DNA from: Planctomycetota bacterium
GTDB taxonomy: Bacteria > Planctomycetota > Planctomycetia > Pirellulales > UBA1268
Length of the DNA: 6,997 nt
Direction of reading: 5' to 3'
Assembly (NCBI GenBank): GCA_003670825.1
Contig: QWQL01000045.1
Span: forward strand, 1 to 6,997
The notes under the pieces are model-generated. The model saw only the letters and a list, made by a program, of their open reading frames with translations, was not told the origin of the DNA and searched no databases. Positions 1 through 5,584 of the stretch are shown piece after piece. Position 1 is the first letter of the stretch; each line of letters begins with the position of its first letter. A program made the translations under genes and the position numbers.

Positions 1-803
1 CGATCAGACCAGGATTCGGCCACCAGCCGCGTTTCCTGCCAGACGCCTTCGTACCCCAGGACCTCGACCGCCTCGCCAACGGGATCGAACTCGACGGCCC
101 CGTGGTAGCCGTGGCCCACAAGATCCCCGACCAGGCGTTCCAGCGGGAGCGATCCGTGCCCGGCCGGCAGACGGTCGGCCGCGGGAGACGGCGGGCCGCA
201 GCGATCGGCCACCTGCACCACCGCCGCTGCCGCCGCGAGCCGCGGCAGCAGGTGGGCGAACTGGTCGTCGTGGCCGAAGTGCCAAAGGTCAAGCGAAAGC
301 CGCACGCTCGGATCGCCAAACCCCTCCACCAGAGCGAGCGTCTCAGCGAGGCCGGCAAGAAAACTACAGCCCGGAGCAGCCTGCGGGGCCACCGGCCTCA
401 CCGCCAGGCTGACGCCAGACCGGGAGGCCAGCGGCGCCACAGTCTCGATCGCCTGTGTGAGGAGCCGCAGGGCATGGCTGCGGGTATGGCCCCCCCGGCA
501 GCCGCTGTGGATCACAAGCACGGGAGCGGAGAGTTCGGCGGCGGCGGCAATCGCTTCCACGGCGTCATCGACGCTCTCCGCAAACGAGCGGCCGTCGCCT
601 CCGGTAAACCCGCCGGCCCACTGCAGGCTCGACACCCGGATGCCGGCGGCACCGAGCAGTCGGGCAGCGGACGCCGTTCCCAGGTCCGACACCTTCGGCC
701 TCCAGAGCGAGAGCGACTCAAAGCCGTACTCCGCCACCCGCGCGATCTCGTGCTGCAGATCCCAGCGGGCGCTCGTCATTTCGCTAACGGCAACATCGAA
801 CAT
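1..803 (-). CDS. Sugar phosphate isomerase/epimerase-like TIM-barrel protein, 3' end cut by window edge
   Basis: Reading from ATG at 803-801 down to position 3 gives 267 uninterrupted codons with no stop, so the C-terminus lies outside the window. The family (xylose isomerase-like TIM barrel, AP endonuclease 2 superfamily) is usually about 270-300 residues, so little is missing. Visible landmarks are an LVIHSG strand near residues 96-101, SLDLWHFG at 170-177 (metal-ligand type Asp172 and His175), VQVADR at 196-201, the GHGSLPLE turn at 215-222, and GYHGAVEFD at 232-240 with the terminal metal-ligand type Glu238. The start is supported by GGAGG at 814-818, 10 nt upstream; the Met at residue 9 has no such site. 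Oddity: the strand that normally carries the first metal-binding Glu (pattern LALEP) reads LAVRPV at 133-138, with Arg136 in that place. Family assignment is good; the substrate cannot be read from the sequence, and the Arg may mean altered or lost catalysis. Confidence 0.85.
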   Translation of the reverse strand, partial: MFDVAVSEMTSARWDLQHEIARVAEYGFESLSLWRPKVSDLGTASAARLLGAAGIRVSSLQWAGGFTGGDGRSFAESVDDAVEAIAAAAELSAPVLVIHSGCRGGHTRSHALRLLTQAIETVAPLASRSGVSLAVRPVAPQAAPGCSFLAGLAETLALVEGFGDPSVRLSLDLWHFGHDDQFAHLLPRLAAAAAVVQVADRCGPPSPAADRLPAGHGSLPLERLVGDLVGHGYHGAVEFDPVGEAVEVLGYEGVWQETRLVAESWSD

Positions 804-870
804 CGTCGTGATTCCTCCAGGGGGTCGCCGCATCCACGCGCGGCGTGATCGCCCGCCTCATCGGGCCGGA

Positions 871-900
871 AGTATGCGAGGGGGTCGAGCATGCTGTCTA
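871..900 (-). promoter_or_regulatory. Candidate sigma70-type promoter for the TIM-barrel gene
   Basis: On the minus strand TAGACA (900-895, five of six matches to the -35 consensus) is followed after 18 nt by CATACT (876-871, four of six to the -10 consensus). Transcription would start near 864, giving a leader of about 60 nt before the ATG at 803. That leader could form a hairpin CACGC-GCG-GCGTG at 835-847. The match is by eye only, in GC-rich DNA where such boxes are uncommon. Confidence 0.38.
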
Positions 901-988
901 GTAAAGCGGCCAGAAGCGGTGACACGGCCGAGAGAGACGCATGCGGGGGCGACGCGGCGGATGACAGCACCACCACCCCGATCCGCCC

Positions 989-1019
989 TTGACAAACAGG
1001 CCATCCCTTGGCCTACCTT
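989..1019 (+). promoter_or_regulatory. Candidate promoter for arfB
   Basis: A perfect -35 hexamer TTGACA lies at 989-994, pointing towards arfB. The best downstream -10 candidate is weak: TACCTT at 1014-1019 with a long 19-nt spacer. An alternative -10, CATAAT, lies at 1042-1047 but has no good -35 box. The perfect TTGACA in the divergent gap is suggestive; the exact -10 is not settled. Confidence 0.3.
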
Positions 1020-1071
1020 CCGTCGAGGGCTGGCGGCGGTGCATAATGATGTTCCGAGGAATCAGCATCGC

Positions 1072-1512
1072 ATGGCCCGCTCCCGCCCCCTGCACGTCAG
1101 CGATGGCCGCCGCGAGGTGGTCATCCCGAGCGACGCCCTGGAGTGGCAGTTTGCCCGCTCGAGCGGCCCCGGTGGCCAGCACGTCAACCGCACCGACAGC
1201 AAGGCCGTGTTGAGGTTTCACGTCGCTGGATCGCCCCACCTCCCCGATGACGTCCGCGGCCGGATGCTCGCCGCGGAACGGTCGCGGCTCACCGTCGAGG
1301 GGGCGCTCGTGATTTCCAGCCAGGTGCATCGCGACCAGCCCCGAAACGTCGCCGAGTGCCTCGACAAACTGTCCTCGATCATTCTCCGCAGCCTGACGCC
1401 CCCGAAGCGGCGGCGGGCGACCCGCACGCCCCGGTCGGCGATCGCCAAACGGCTGGAATCGAAGAAGCACCGCGGCCGCACCAAGCAGATGCGGCAGCAG
1501 CCGGAATCATGA
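1072..1512 (+). CDS. arfB: Alternative ribosome-rescue factor B (peptidyl-tRNA hydrolase ArfB/YaeJ)
   Basis: This 146-residue protein is a small class I release-factor homologue that frees stalled ribosomes by hydrolysing peptidyl-tRNA on mRNAs lacking a stop codon. The catalytic GGQ is at residues 34-36 within SGPGGQHVNRTDSKAVLRF, matching the ArfB pattern GAGGQHVNKT. The VEGALVISSQVHRDQPRN segment (75-92) matches the second conserved block of the fold. The lysine/arginine-rich tail from about 110 (PKRRRATRTPRSAIAKRLESKK) corresponds to the ArfB C-terminal extension that inserts into the empty mRNA channel. The length agrees with E. coli ArfB (140 residues). There is no codon-recognition domain, so it is not a full RF1/RF2. 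The ATG at 1072 was chosen because GAGGA at 1056-1060 lies 11 nt upstream and homology begins just after it; the frame stays open far upstream but without family resemblance. It diverges from the TIM-barrel gene and is followed after 89 bp by the UVR-motif gene. Confidence 0.92.
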   Translation: MARSRPLHVSDGRREVVIPSDALEWQFARSSGPGGQHVNRTDSKAVLRFHVAGSPHLPDDVRGRMLAAERSRLTVEGALVISSQVHRDQPRNVAECLDKLSSIILRSLTPPKRRRATRTPRSAIAKRLESKKHRGRTKQMRQQPES

Positions 1513-1542
1513 TTGCCCCCTGCGCGACCAGCTGGCCGCGGG

Positions 1543-1551
1543 TGATATAAT
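1543..1551 (+). promoter_or_regulatory. Extended -10 promoter of the UVR-motif gene
   Basis: The sequence TGATATAAT combines a perfect TATAAT (1546-1551) with the TG extension one base upstream (1543-1544), which allows sigma70-type promoters to work with a poor -35. No good -35 is present; the best is GCGACC at 1524-1529 with a 16-nt spacer. The predicted start is at about 1558, 44 nt before the ATG at 1602. It lies between the arfB stop and the next gene, so the UVR-motif gene probably has its own transcript. Confidence 0.55.
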
Positions 1552-1556
1552 CTTCC

Positions 1557-1576
1557 CGCGGGCAGTGAGGCCCGCG
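1557..1576 (+). other. GC-rich hairpin at the predicted 5' end of the UVR-gene mRNA
   Basis: CGCGGGC (1557-1563) pairs perfectly with GCCCGCG (1570-1576) around the loop AGTGAG. Its 5' arm begins at the start site predicted from the TATAAT at 1546-1551. Stem-loops at the very 5' end are known to protect mRNAs from 5'-end-dependent decay. No T-run follows, which argues against an intrinsic terminator for arfB, though that reading remains possible. Confidence 0.5.
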
Positions 1577-1601
1577 TCGACCACGACGAAGGATTCACCG
1601 C

Positions 1602-2381
1602 ATGCCCTCCCCCCGCGACATCGATTCCCTCCTCCGGAACTGGGATTTCCGCCCCGGTGAGGTCAACGCGAGGCTCATCAAGACCCGCGCCGGACGTCAC
1701 GTGCTCCAGATGCGGATCGACATGGGCGTCGTGCAGATGGAGACCGACCTTCGCCCCGACGGCCAACGGCCGAACGGGGCGGAAACCTACTACGACTACC
1801 TCGTCGGCGAGGTGATCCGCGAGGGGGACGCCTTCCGGCTCACGAAGGAACAGTGCATCGAGTCCGACCGGGAATTCGCCCAGTTCTATCAGCGGCGGCT
1901 CTGCTGGCTGTCGCTGCGGGCGTATCGGCAGGCCGCCCGCGATGCCGATCACAGCCTGGCGTTTATGGATTTCGTCCGCGAGCACTCGCCCGACGAGGAA
2001 TGGACGCTGTCGCACGAGCAGTACCGGCCGTTCGTGCTCTTTCACCGCGTCCAGGCAGCGGCCTTGGCGGCGCTCGAGGAGAACGGCCCGGAGGCAGCGA
2101 TCGGCGAGATCAACCAGGGTCTGACCATGTTTCGCGACCTGTTCGCTCGGTACGATGCGGCGCAGCAGTTCGACGACGACGAACTCGTGAAGCGACTTCA
2201 GGAGATGCGGGAAAGCGTTCGCCAGCGGTACGAGATCGGCCGCACGTTGGCCGAGCAGCTCGCCGAGGCCGTGAAGGCCGAGGACTACGAACTCGCCGCC
2301 AAGATCCGCGACCGCATTCGCAGCGGTGAGGCGGTCGGCGCCGATCAGGCAGCGGGCGACCATCCCGAAGGGGCTCGCTGA
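1602..2381 (+). CDS. UVR (UvrB/UvrC) motif-containing protein, function unknown
   Basis: This 259-residue, soluble, acidic-helical protein has no signal peptide or membrane segment. The C-terminal stretch at about 214-240 (RTLAEQLAEAVKAEDYELAA followed by KIRDRI) is a textbook UVR motif, the helical hairpin by which UvrB and UvrC bind each other and which also occurs in McsA/ClpC-type adaptor proteins. No nuclease, helicase or zinc-binding CXXC residues are visible; its cysteines are at about 85 and 101. Residues 1-90 look like a beta-rich domain (RHVLQMRIDMGVVQMETDLR at 32-51). Residues 92-185 are helical and resemble degenerate TPR helices. The start at 1602 is fixed by GAAGGA at 1588-1593, 8 nt upstream, and by a promoter at 1543-1551. 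I take it to be a conserved planctomycete-type protein in which the UVR hairpin serves as a protein-protein contact; that role is inference. A UvrC remnant is unlikely because no other UvrC domain is present. Confidence 0.85.
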   Translation: MPSPRDIDSLLRNWDFRPGEVNARLIKTRAGRHVLQMRIDMGVVQMETDLRPDGQRPNGAETYYDYLVGEVIREGDAFRLTKEQCIESDREFAQFYQRRLCWLSLRAYRQAARDADHSLAFMDFVREHSPDEEWTLSHEQYRPFVLFHRVQAAALAALEENGPEAAIGEINQGLTMFRDLFARYDAAQQFDDDELVKRLQEMRESVRQRYEIGRTLAEQLAEAVKAEDYELAAKIRDRIRSGEAVGADQAAGDHPEGAR

Positions 2382-2402
2382 AGTTTTGGGGCGGCAAAAC
2401 TT
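2381..2402. other. Perfect 8-bp inverted repeat at the end of the UVR gene
   Basis: AAGTTTTG (2381-2388) and CAAAACTT (2395-2402) are exact reverse complements around the 6-nt loop GGGCGG. The first base is the last base of the UVR-gene stop codon. The stem is A/T-rich in otherwise GC-rich DNA and has no T-run after it on the plus strand. It could be a weak terminator, an mRNA 3'-end hairpin or a protein-binding palindrome. A related string GTTTTGGCGG recurs at 2501-2510, against GTTTTGGGGCGG at 2383-2394. Confidence 0.5.
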
Positions 2403-2431
2403 ACACGGCCGCGACGCCGATGATGGTGCCC

Positions 2432-2503
2432 AACCCTCCAGGTCGGCTGGCCAGCAACGGCTGGCTGTCAGGCTGGGCAAACTGTGCGGGCTGACGGAGG
2501 GTT
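2432..2503 (+). other. Nested inverted repeats, candidate structured RNA or leader
   Basis: AACCCTCC (2432-2439) pairs exactly with GGAGGGTT (2496-2503), enclosing two further helices: GCCAGC (2450-2455) with GCTGGC (2460-2465) around loop AACG, and GTCAG, using G2467, T2468, C2469, A2470 and G2471, with CTGAC (2491-2495), which abuts the outer stem. This would fold as a three-way-junction-like element. A further hairpin CGGCGT-GGC-ACGCCG follows at 2528-2542. The block fills most of the 226-bp gap before the 95-residue gene. I do not recognise it as a known riboswitch or RNA family, and GC-rich DNA gives chance hairpins readily. Confidence 0.35.
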
Positions 2504-2607
2504 TTGGCGGACTTCGCGAGAACTGTTCGGCGTGGCACGCCGTATGCAGGGAAGAATCACGTTGGCGAACGCCTTCGCCTTCACGCCCCGCCCCGAGGAG
2601 CCATCCC

Positions 2608-2895
2608 ATGCACGCCACCACCCTCCGCGTCAGCGACCCGCACGAATCCCGCACCGCCACGCTGCTCGCCATGCAGGTGGCGGGCCAGACCTGCACGGTC
2701 CGCGCGACGCCGGTCTGGCCGATCGCGGACGTGCTCGACTTCGACGGGCAGTGTGACGCGTTCACCGCGACCAACGGCGAGATCGATGCGGCGATGATCA
2801 CCGACGTGCTCGAGTCGCAGATGATCGCCCCGCCCCGCCCGCGGCGACGCCGTGAACGGGGCGTCAGTTCGCGGGCCCATTTCTTCGCTGGCTGA
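2608..2895 (+). CDS. Small protein of unknown function, 95 residues
   Basis: I do not recognise this protein. It begins at ATG 2608 with a strong GAGGAG at 2595-2600 (seven nt before the ATG) and ends at TGA 2893-2895. The longer open frame upstream has no matching ribosome site. Codons are rich in G/C at third positions, as in the neighbouring genes, which supports real coding. Residues 1-50 look like a small mixed alpha/beta unit with two cysteines (Cys29 and Cys49). Residues 57-72 (GEIDAAMITDVLESQM) form an acidic helix. Residues 75-84 (PPRPRRRRER) form a proline/arginine-rich basic patch near the C-terminus that could contact nucleic acid. No signal peptide or membrane helix is present. 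It lies between the structured gap and the M24 peptidase gene, which does not indicate a role. Confidence 0.7.
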   Translation: MHATTLRVSDPHESRTATLLAMQVAGQTCTVRATPVWPIADVLDFDGQCDAFTATNGEIDAAMITDVLESQMIAPPRPRRRRERGVSSRAHFFAG

Positions 2896-2924
2896 TGGCA
2901 CCGGGGGCGATTTCTCTTCCGTAG

Positions 2925-2985
2925 CCACAGGTTTTCTACCTGCGGTCACCGACGCCGATCGTGGTGCAGCTCACAAACCTGCACC
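2925..2985. other. Two tandem hairpins between the 95-residue gene and the M24 peptidase gene
   Basis: Hairpin one: CAGGT (2928-2932) with ACCTG (2938-2942), extended by two more pairs past one mismatch (2925-2926 with 2944-2945). Hairpin two: GGTGCAG (2963-2969) with CTGCACC (2979-2985), a perfect 7-bp stem with a 9-nt loop. Neither is followed by a T-run, so they are not classic intrinsic terminators. They could mark the 3' end of the upstream transcript or belong to a leader. The rest of the 209-bp gap shows nothing else clear. Confidence 0.4.
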
Positions 2986-3070
2986 TCCCGAGGAGCTGAG
3001 GAGTGGGTGAGGTACGGCCTCGAGAGCAGGGCGACGTCGCGCCACCCTTCCATGAAGCCATCGACGCGAG

Positions 3071-3079
3071 TGCTACACT
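3071..3079 (+). promoter_or_regulatory. Candidate extended -10 promoter for the M24 peptidase gene
   Basis: TGCTACACT has the TG extension (3071-3072) and a four-of-six -10 box TACACT (3074-3079). No convincing -35 is visible. Transcription would start near 3086, just ahead of the GGGAG ribosome site at 3094-3098, giving a very short leader. This supports ATG 3105 as the start over the GTG at 3003. Confidence 0.3.
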
Positions 3080-3104
3080 CCCGCACACCCTCCGGGAGCA
3101 TCGC

Positions 3105-4226
3105 ATGAACGGCGCCGAACCACTGCTCGATCTCGCGTCCTGCCGCCGTCGTCAGGACCGCCTCCGCCGCCACATGGCAGACCGCTCGCTCGATGCCGTC
3201 GTCGTGGTCGCTCCCGAGCACGTGCAGTATCTCACCGGACATCGCTGGGACGCCCGATTCTCACCGCTGGCCGCGGTGCTCGCCTCGGGCGACGTGCTGC
3301 TGGTGTGTCCCGATAGGCCCGTGGATCAAGCCGCTGCCGACGAGGTGCGAACCTACGCGGCGAAGTGGCGATCCACCTTGCGGAACGATCAACGCGCGGC
3401 CTCCGCGGCCGTCTTCGGCGACTGGCTCGCCGCCCGCGGGACGGCCCGCCGCGTGGGCGTGGAGTTCTCGTCCTGCCCGCCACACGTGACCCGCTGGTTC
3501 GGCGACGCCGCCGTCGAAGACATCGAACCCGAACTCCTCCGCCAGCGCCGCCGCAAGGATCCCGACGAACTCGCCGTGCTCCAGCGGGCGATCGATGCCA
3601 CCGGCGCCATGGTCGCCAGGGCCCGCGAGGTGGTGGCCCCCGGCGTAAGCGAACTCACCGTGTTCTCCGAGCTGCAGGCGGCGGCGGTGGCCTCCTGCGG
3701 GGAGATGCTCACGGGCACCGGCAACGATTACGCCAGCGGCGTCCGGGGGGGACCGCCGCGGAACCGGGAGTGCGTCGCCGGAGACCTCTACATCCTCGAT
3801 CTTGGCCCGGCCTACCGCGGCTACTTCGCCGACACGTCGCGGGTGATCGCCGTGGACCGGCGGCCAACCGATGAGCAGCAGGCGGCGTGGGCGCACTCTT
3901 GTGAAGCGCTCGCGATCGTCGAGCGGATCGCCAAGCCGGGCGTGCGGTGTCGCGACATCTACGAGGAGGTCCGCCACTGGCTTGCCACCGCGAACGTCGG
4001 CTCCTGGTCGAGCCACCTCGGACACGGCATCGGCCTGGCGGTCCACGAGGGCCCGCACCTCAACCCCTCGTGGGACGATGTGCTGGAGGAGGGAGAGGTG
4101 ATCGCCGTCGAACCGGCCCTCTACGATCCGCTCCTCCGGAGTGGCCTGCGGATCGAAAACGACTACCTCGTGACGGCAGCCGGCCTGGTCAACCTCAGCC
4201 CGTTTCCGCTGGGCCTCGCGGACTGA
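3105..4226 (+). CDS. M24 family metallopeptidase, Xaa-Pro aminopeptidase-like
   Basis: The 373-residue cytoplasmic protein has the two-domain creatinase/aminopeptidase-P layout: an N-terminal domain at about 13-145 (RRRQDRLRRHMADRSLDAVV, then EHVQYLTG) and a pita-bread catalytic domain from about 150. All five dinuclear-metal ligands of the family are in place: Asp232 and Asp243 in ILDLGPAYRGYFADTSR (230-246), His307 in GHGIGLAVHEGP (306-317), Glu336 in VIAVEPALY (332-340) and Glu351 in GLRIENDYLV (347-356). The protein should therefore be an active metal-dependent peptidase that removes N-terminal residues preceding proline; exact specificity (aminopeptidase P or dipeptidase) cannot be fixed. 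ATG 3105 is preferred because GGGAG at 3094-3098 lies 6 nt upstream and the family fold begins shortly after. An in-frame GTG at 3003 with GAGGAG at 2990-2995 would add 34 residues lacking family character. bioB follows after 145 bp. Confidence 0.92.
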   Translation: MNGAEPLLDLASCRRRQDRLRRHMADRSLDAVVVVAPEHVQYLTGHRWDARFSPLAAVLASGDVLLVCPDRPVDQAAADEVRTYAAKWRSTLRNDQRAASAAVFGDWLAARGTARRVGVEFSSCPPHVTRWFGDAAVEDIEPELLRQRRRKDPDELAVLQRAIDATGAMVARAREVVAPGVSELTVFSELQAAAVASCGEMLTGTGNDYASGVRGGPPRNRECVAGDLYILDLGPAYRGYFADTSRVIAVDRRPTDEQQAAWAHSCEALAIVERIAKPGVRCRDIYEEVRHWLATANVGSWSSHLGHGIGLAVHEGPHLNPSWDDVLEEGEVIAVEPALYDPLLRSGLRIENDYLVTAAGLVNLSPFPLGLAD

Positions 4227-4241
4227 CTGGCGGCCTTCGTT

Positions 4242-4255
4242 CGCGGCGTGCCGCG
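4242..4255 (+). other. Short GC hairpin after the M24 peptidase gene
   Basis: CGCGG (4242-4246) pairs with CCGCG (4251-4255) around CGTG, 16 nt after the stop codon. No T-run follows, so terminator function is doubtful. The remaining gap before bioB shows only a weak -10-like TACCAT at 4306-4311 with no good -35. Confidence 0.25.
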
Positions 4256-4371
4256 TCGATCACCCCGTCGGCGGGGGCCCGTTTCACGCACCGGGAAGGA
4301 ATCGCTACCATTCTCCTCCGTGGCCGGGGCATCCCGCGGCCCGGATTCCTTGCATCCCAGGAACGCGTTGC

Positions 4372-5412
4372 ATGTCCCTCGCCGAAACCTCCCGCGACCT
4401 CGCCCCCAGCCGCTGGCATGCCCTTGCCGACCGCGTTCTCGCCGGCGGCACGATCGAGCGCGGCGAGGCCATCGCGATCCTGGAATCAACCGATGTCGAA
4501 CTCCTCGACGTGCTCGCGGCCGCCTGGCTGGTTCGGCATCACCACTTCGGCAACACGGTGCAGCTGTTCTTCCTGATGAATGCCAAGAGCGGCCTCTGCC
4601 CGGAGGACTGCGGCTACTGCTCGCAGTCGAAGGTCTCCGACGCGGAAATCCCCCGCTACAACCTGCTCTCGGCCCCCAAGCTCATGGAAGCCGCGAAGCT
4701 GGCCTCCGAGCAGCAGTCGAAGACGTTCTGCATCGTGATCTCGGCCCGCGGCCCGACCCAGCGGGAGATTGACTTCGTCTGTGAGATCACCCCGCGGATC
4801 AAGCAGGCGTACGGCCTCAACATCTGCGCCTGCCTGGGCCTGCTGACGCCCGAGCAGGCCACACAACTCGCCGCCGCCGGTGTCGACAAGGTCAACCACA
4901 ACCTCAACACCAGCGAGCGGCATTACGCCGAGGTCTGCACCACCCACACTTACGCCGACCGCGTGGCTACGCTCGCCGCCTGCCGCTCCGCGGGGCTCGA
5001 ACTCTGCAGCGGCGGGATCATGGGCATGGGGGAGACGCACGACGACCTCGTCGACATGGCGCTTGATCTGCGGGCCCTCGGCGTGGAGTCGATCCCGCTC
5101 AACTTCCTCAACGCCATCGACGGCACGCCGCTGGAGCAGGTCAACCGGATCAACGCCCGCGACTGCCTCCGCGGGCTGGCGATGATGCGGATGGTCAATC
5201 CAGCCGCGGAGATCCGGATCGCCGGGGGCCGCGAGATCCATCTGGGCAGCCTGCAACCGCTCGGTCTCTATGCCGCCAACTCGATGTTCGTCGGCGACTA
5301 TCTGACCACGAAGGGACAACTCCCCGAGGCCGACTACAAGATGATCGCGGAGATGGGCTTCGTGATCACACGCGGCGCCGAGTCGGCGGAGCCGATGCCC
5401 GCGGCAGGCTGA
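4372..5412 (+). CDS. bioB: Biotin synthase (radical SAM)
   Basis: BioB inserts sulfur into dethiobiotin to make biotin, the last step of the pathway, using a radical-SAM [4Fe-4S] cluster and a sacrificial [2Fe-2S] cluster. The CxxxCxxC motif is Cys76, Cys80 and Cys83 in LCPEDCGYCSQS. By comparison with the E. coli enzyme, the [2Fe-2S] ligands correspond to Cys120 (TFCIVISARGP), Cys152 (NICACLGLL), Cys212 (LCSGGIMGMGE) and Arg282 (EIRIAGGRE), all present. NHNLNTSERHY (175-185) and PLGLYAANSMFVGDYLTT (296-313) are further family blocks. The wording of these motifs, especially CIVISARGP and ICACLGLL, is closer to the Bacillus-type BioB than to the E. coli type. Length is 346 residues, the same as E. 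coli. AGGAA at 4359-4363 supports the ATG at 4372. No other biotin gene is in the window, so bioB stands apart from any bio operon here. Its transcript runs towards the minus-strand pair. Confidence 0.97.
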   Translation: MSLAETSRDLAPSRWHALADRVLAGGTIERGEAIAILESTDVELLDVLAAAWLVRHHHFGNTVQLFFLMNAKSGLCPEDCGYCSQSKVSDAEIPRYNLLSAPKLMEAAKLASEQQSKTFCIVISARGPTQREIDFVCEITPRIKQAYGLNICACLGLLTPEQATQLAAAGVDKVNHNLNTSERHYAEVCTTHTYADRVATLAACRSAGLELCSGGIMGMGETHDDLVDMALDLRALGVESIPLNFLNAIDGTPLEQVNRINARDCLRGLAMMRMVNPAAEIRIAGGREIHLGSLQPLGLYAANSMFVGDYLTTKGQLPEADYKMIAEMGFVITRGAESAEPMPAAG

Positions 5413-5432
5413 ATCGCATTCACGTTACGCTT

Positions 5433-5547
5433 ATCGCCGGCTGCGGAAGCGCGGACGGGTAGGCGAAGGGGGTCGGCGAACGCTCGCGGAGCCTTGGGCG
5501 TATCCTCGCCCCGGCGACGCGACTTTTGCCGCCCCCGAGCCGGCGAT
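5433..5547. other. Long-range inverted repeat in the convergent gap after bioB
   Basis: ATCGCCGGCT (5433-5442) and AGCCGGCGAT (5538-5547) are exact 10-bp reverse complements 95 nt apart. A second partial partner CCGGCGA at 5511-5517 could compete for the left arm. Inside is a small hairpin GGGCG-TATCCT-CGCCC at 5496-5511. The 172-bp gap between the convergent bioB and TPR genes holds no credible gene and no clear intrinsic terminator for either strand; this pairing is the only structure I see. Confidence 0.35.
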
Positions 5548-5584
5548 CCATGTACACCGGATGCAGGCTGAAGGCCGCCGTGCG

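Noticed and set aside
102..848. Long plus-strand open frame opposite the TIM-barrel gene
   Set aside because: Its protein is arginine- and histidine-rich without family features, while the minus strand encodes a recognisable TIM-barrel protein with a good ribosome site.
776..976. 66-codon minus-strand frame across the divergent gap
   Set aside because: No ribosome site, overlaps the start of the TIM-barrel gene in another frame, and no recognisable protein character.
457..1071. Upstream extension of the arfB reading frame
   Set aside because: The frame stays open because of high GC, but this part overlaps the antisense TIM-barrel gene, has no family resemblance, and the ribosome site at 1056-1060 favours the ATG at 1072.
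2326..2607. Longer N-terminal form of the 95-residue protein
   Set aside because: It would overlap the UVR gene end and run through the hairpin-rich gap; the GAGGAG at 2595-2600 places the start at 2608.
2381..2607. tRNA or known riboswitch in the hairpin-rich gap
   Set aside because: No cloverleaf with T-loop and acceptor stem, and no riboswitch core that I recognise; only generic nested hairpins are visible.
1218..2801. 527-codon minus-strand open frame spanning arfB, the UVR gene and part of the 95-residue gene
   Set aside because: It is antisense to two recognisable proteins and crosses gaps with promoters; long antisense frames are common in GC-rich genomes and its sequence lacks motifs.
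3261..4058. 265-codon minus-strand frame opposite the M24 peptidase gene
   Set aside because: The plus strand has all five metal ligands of the family; the antisense product is low-complexity glycine, arginine and alanine.
4486..5319. 277-codon minus-strand frame opposite bioB
   Set aside because: bioB is unambiguous on the plus strand; the antisense frame reflects its codon bias.
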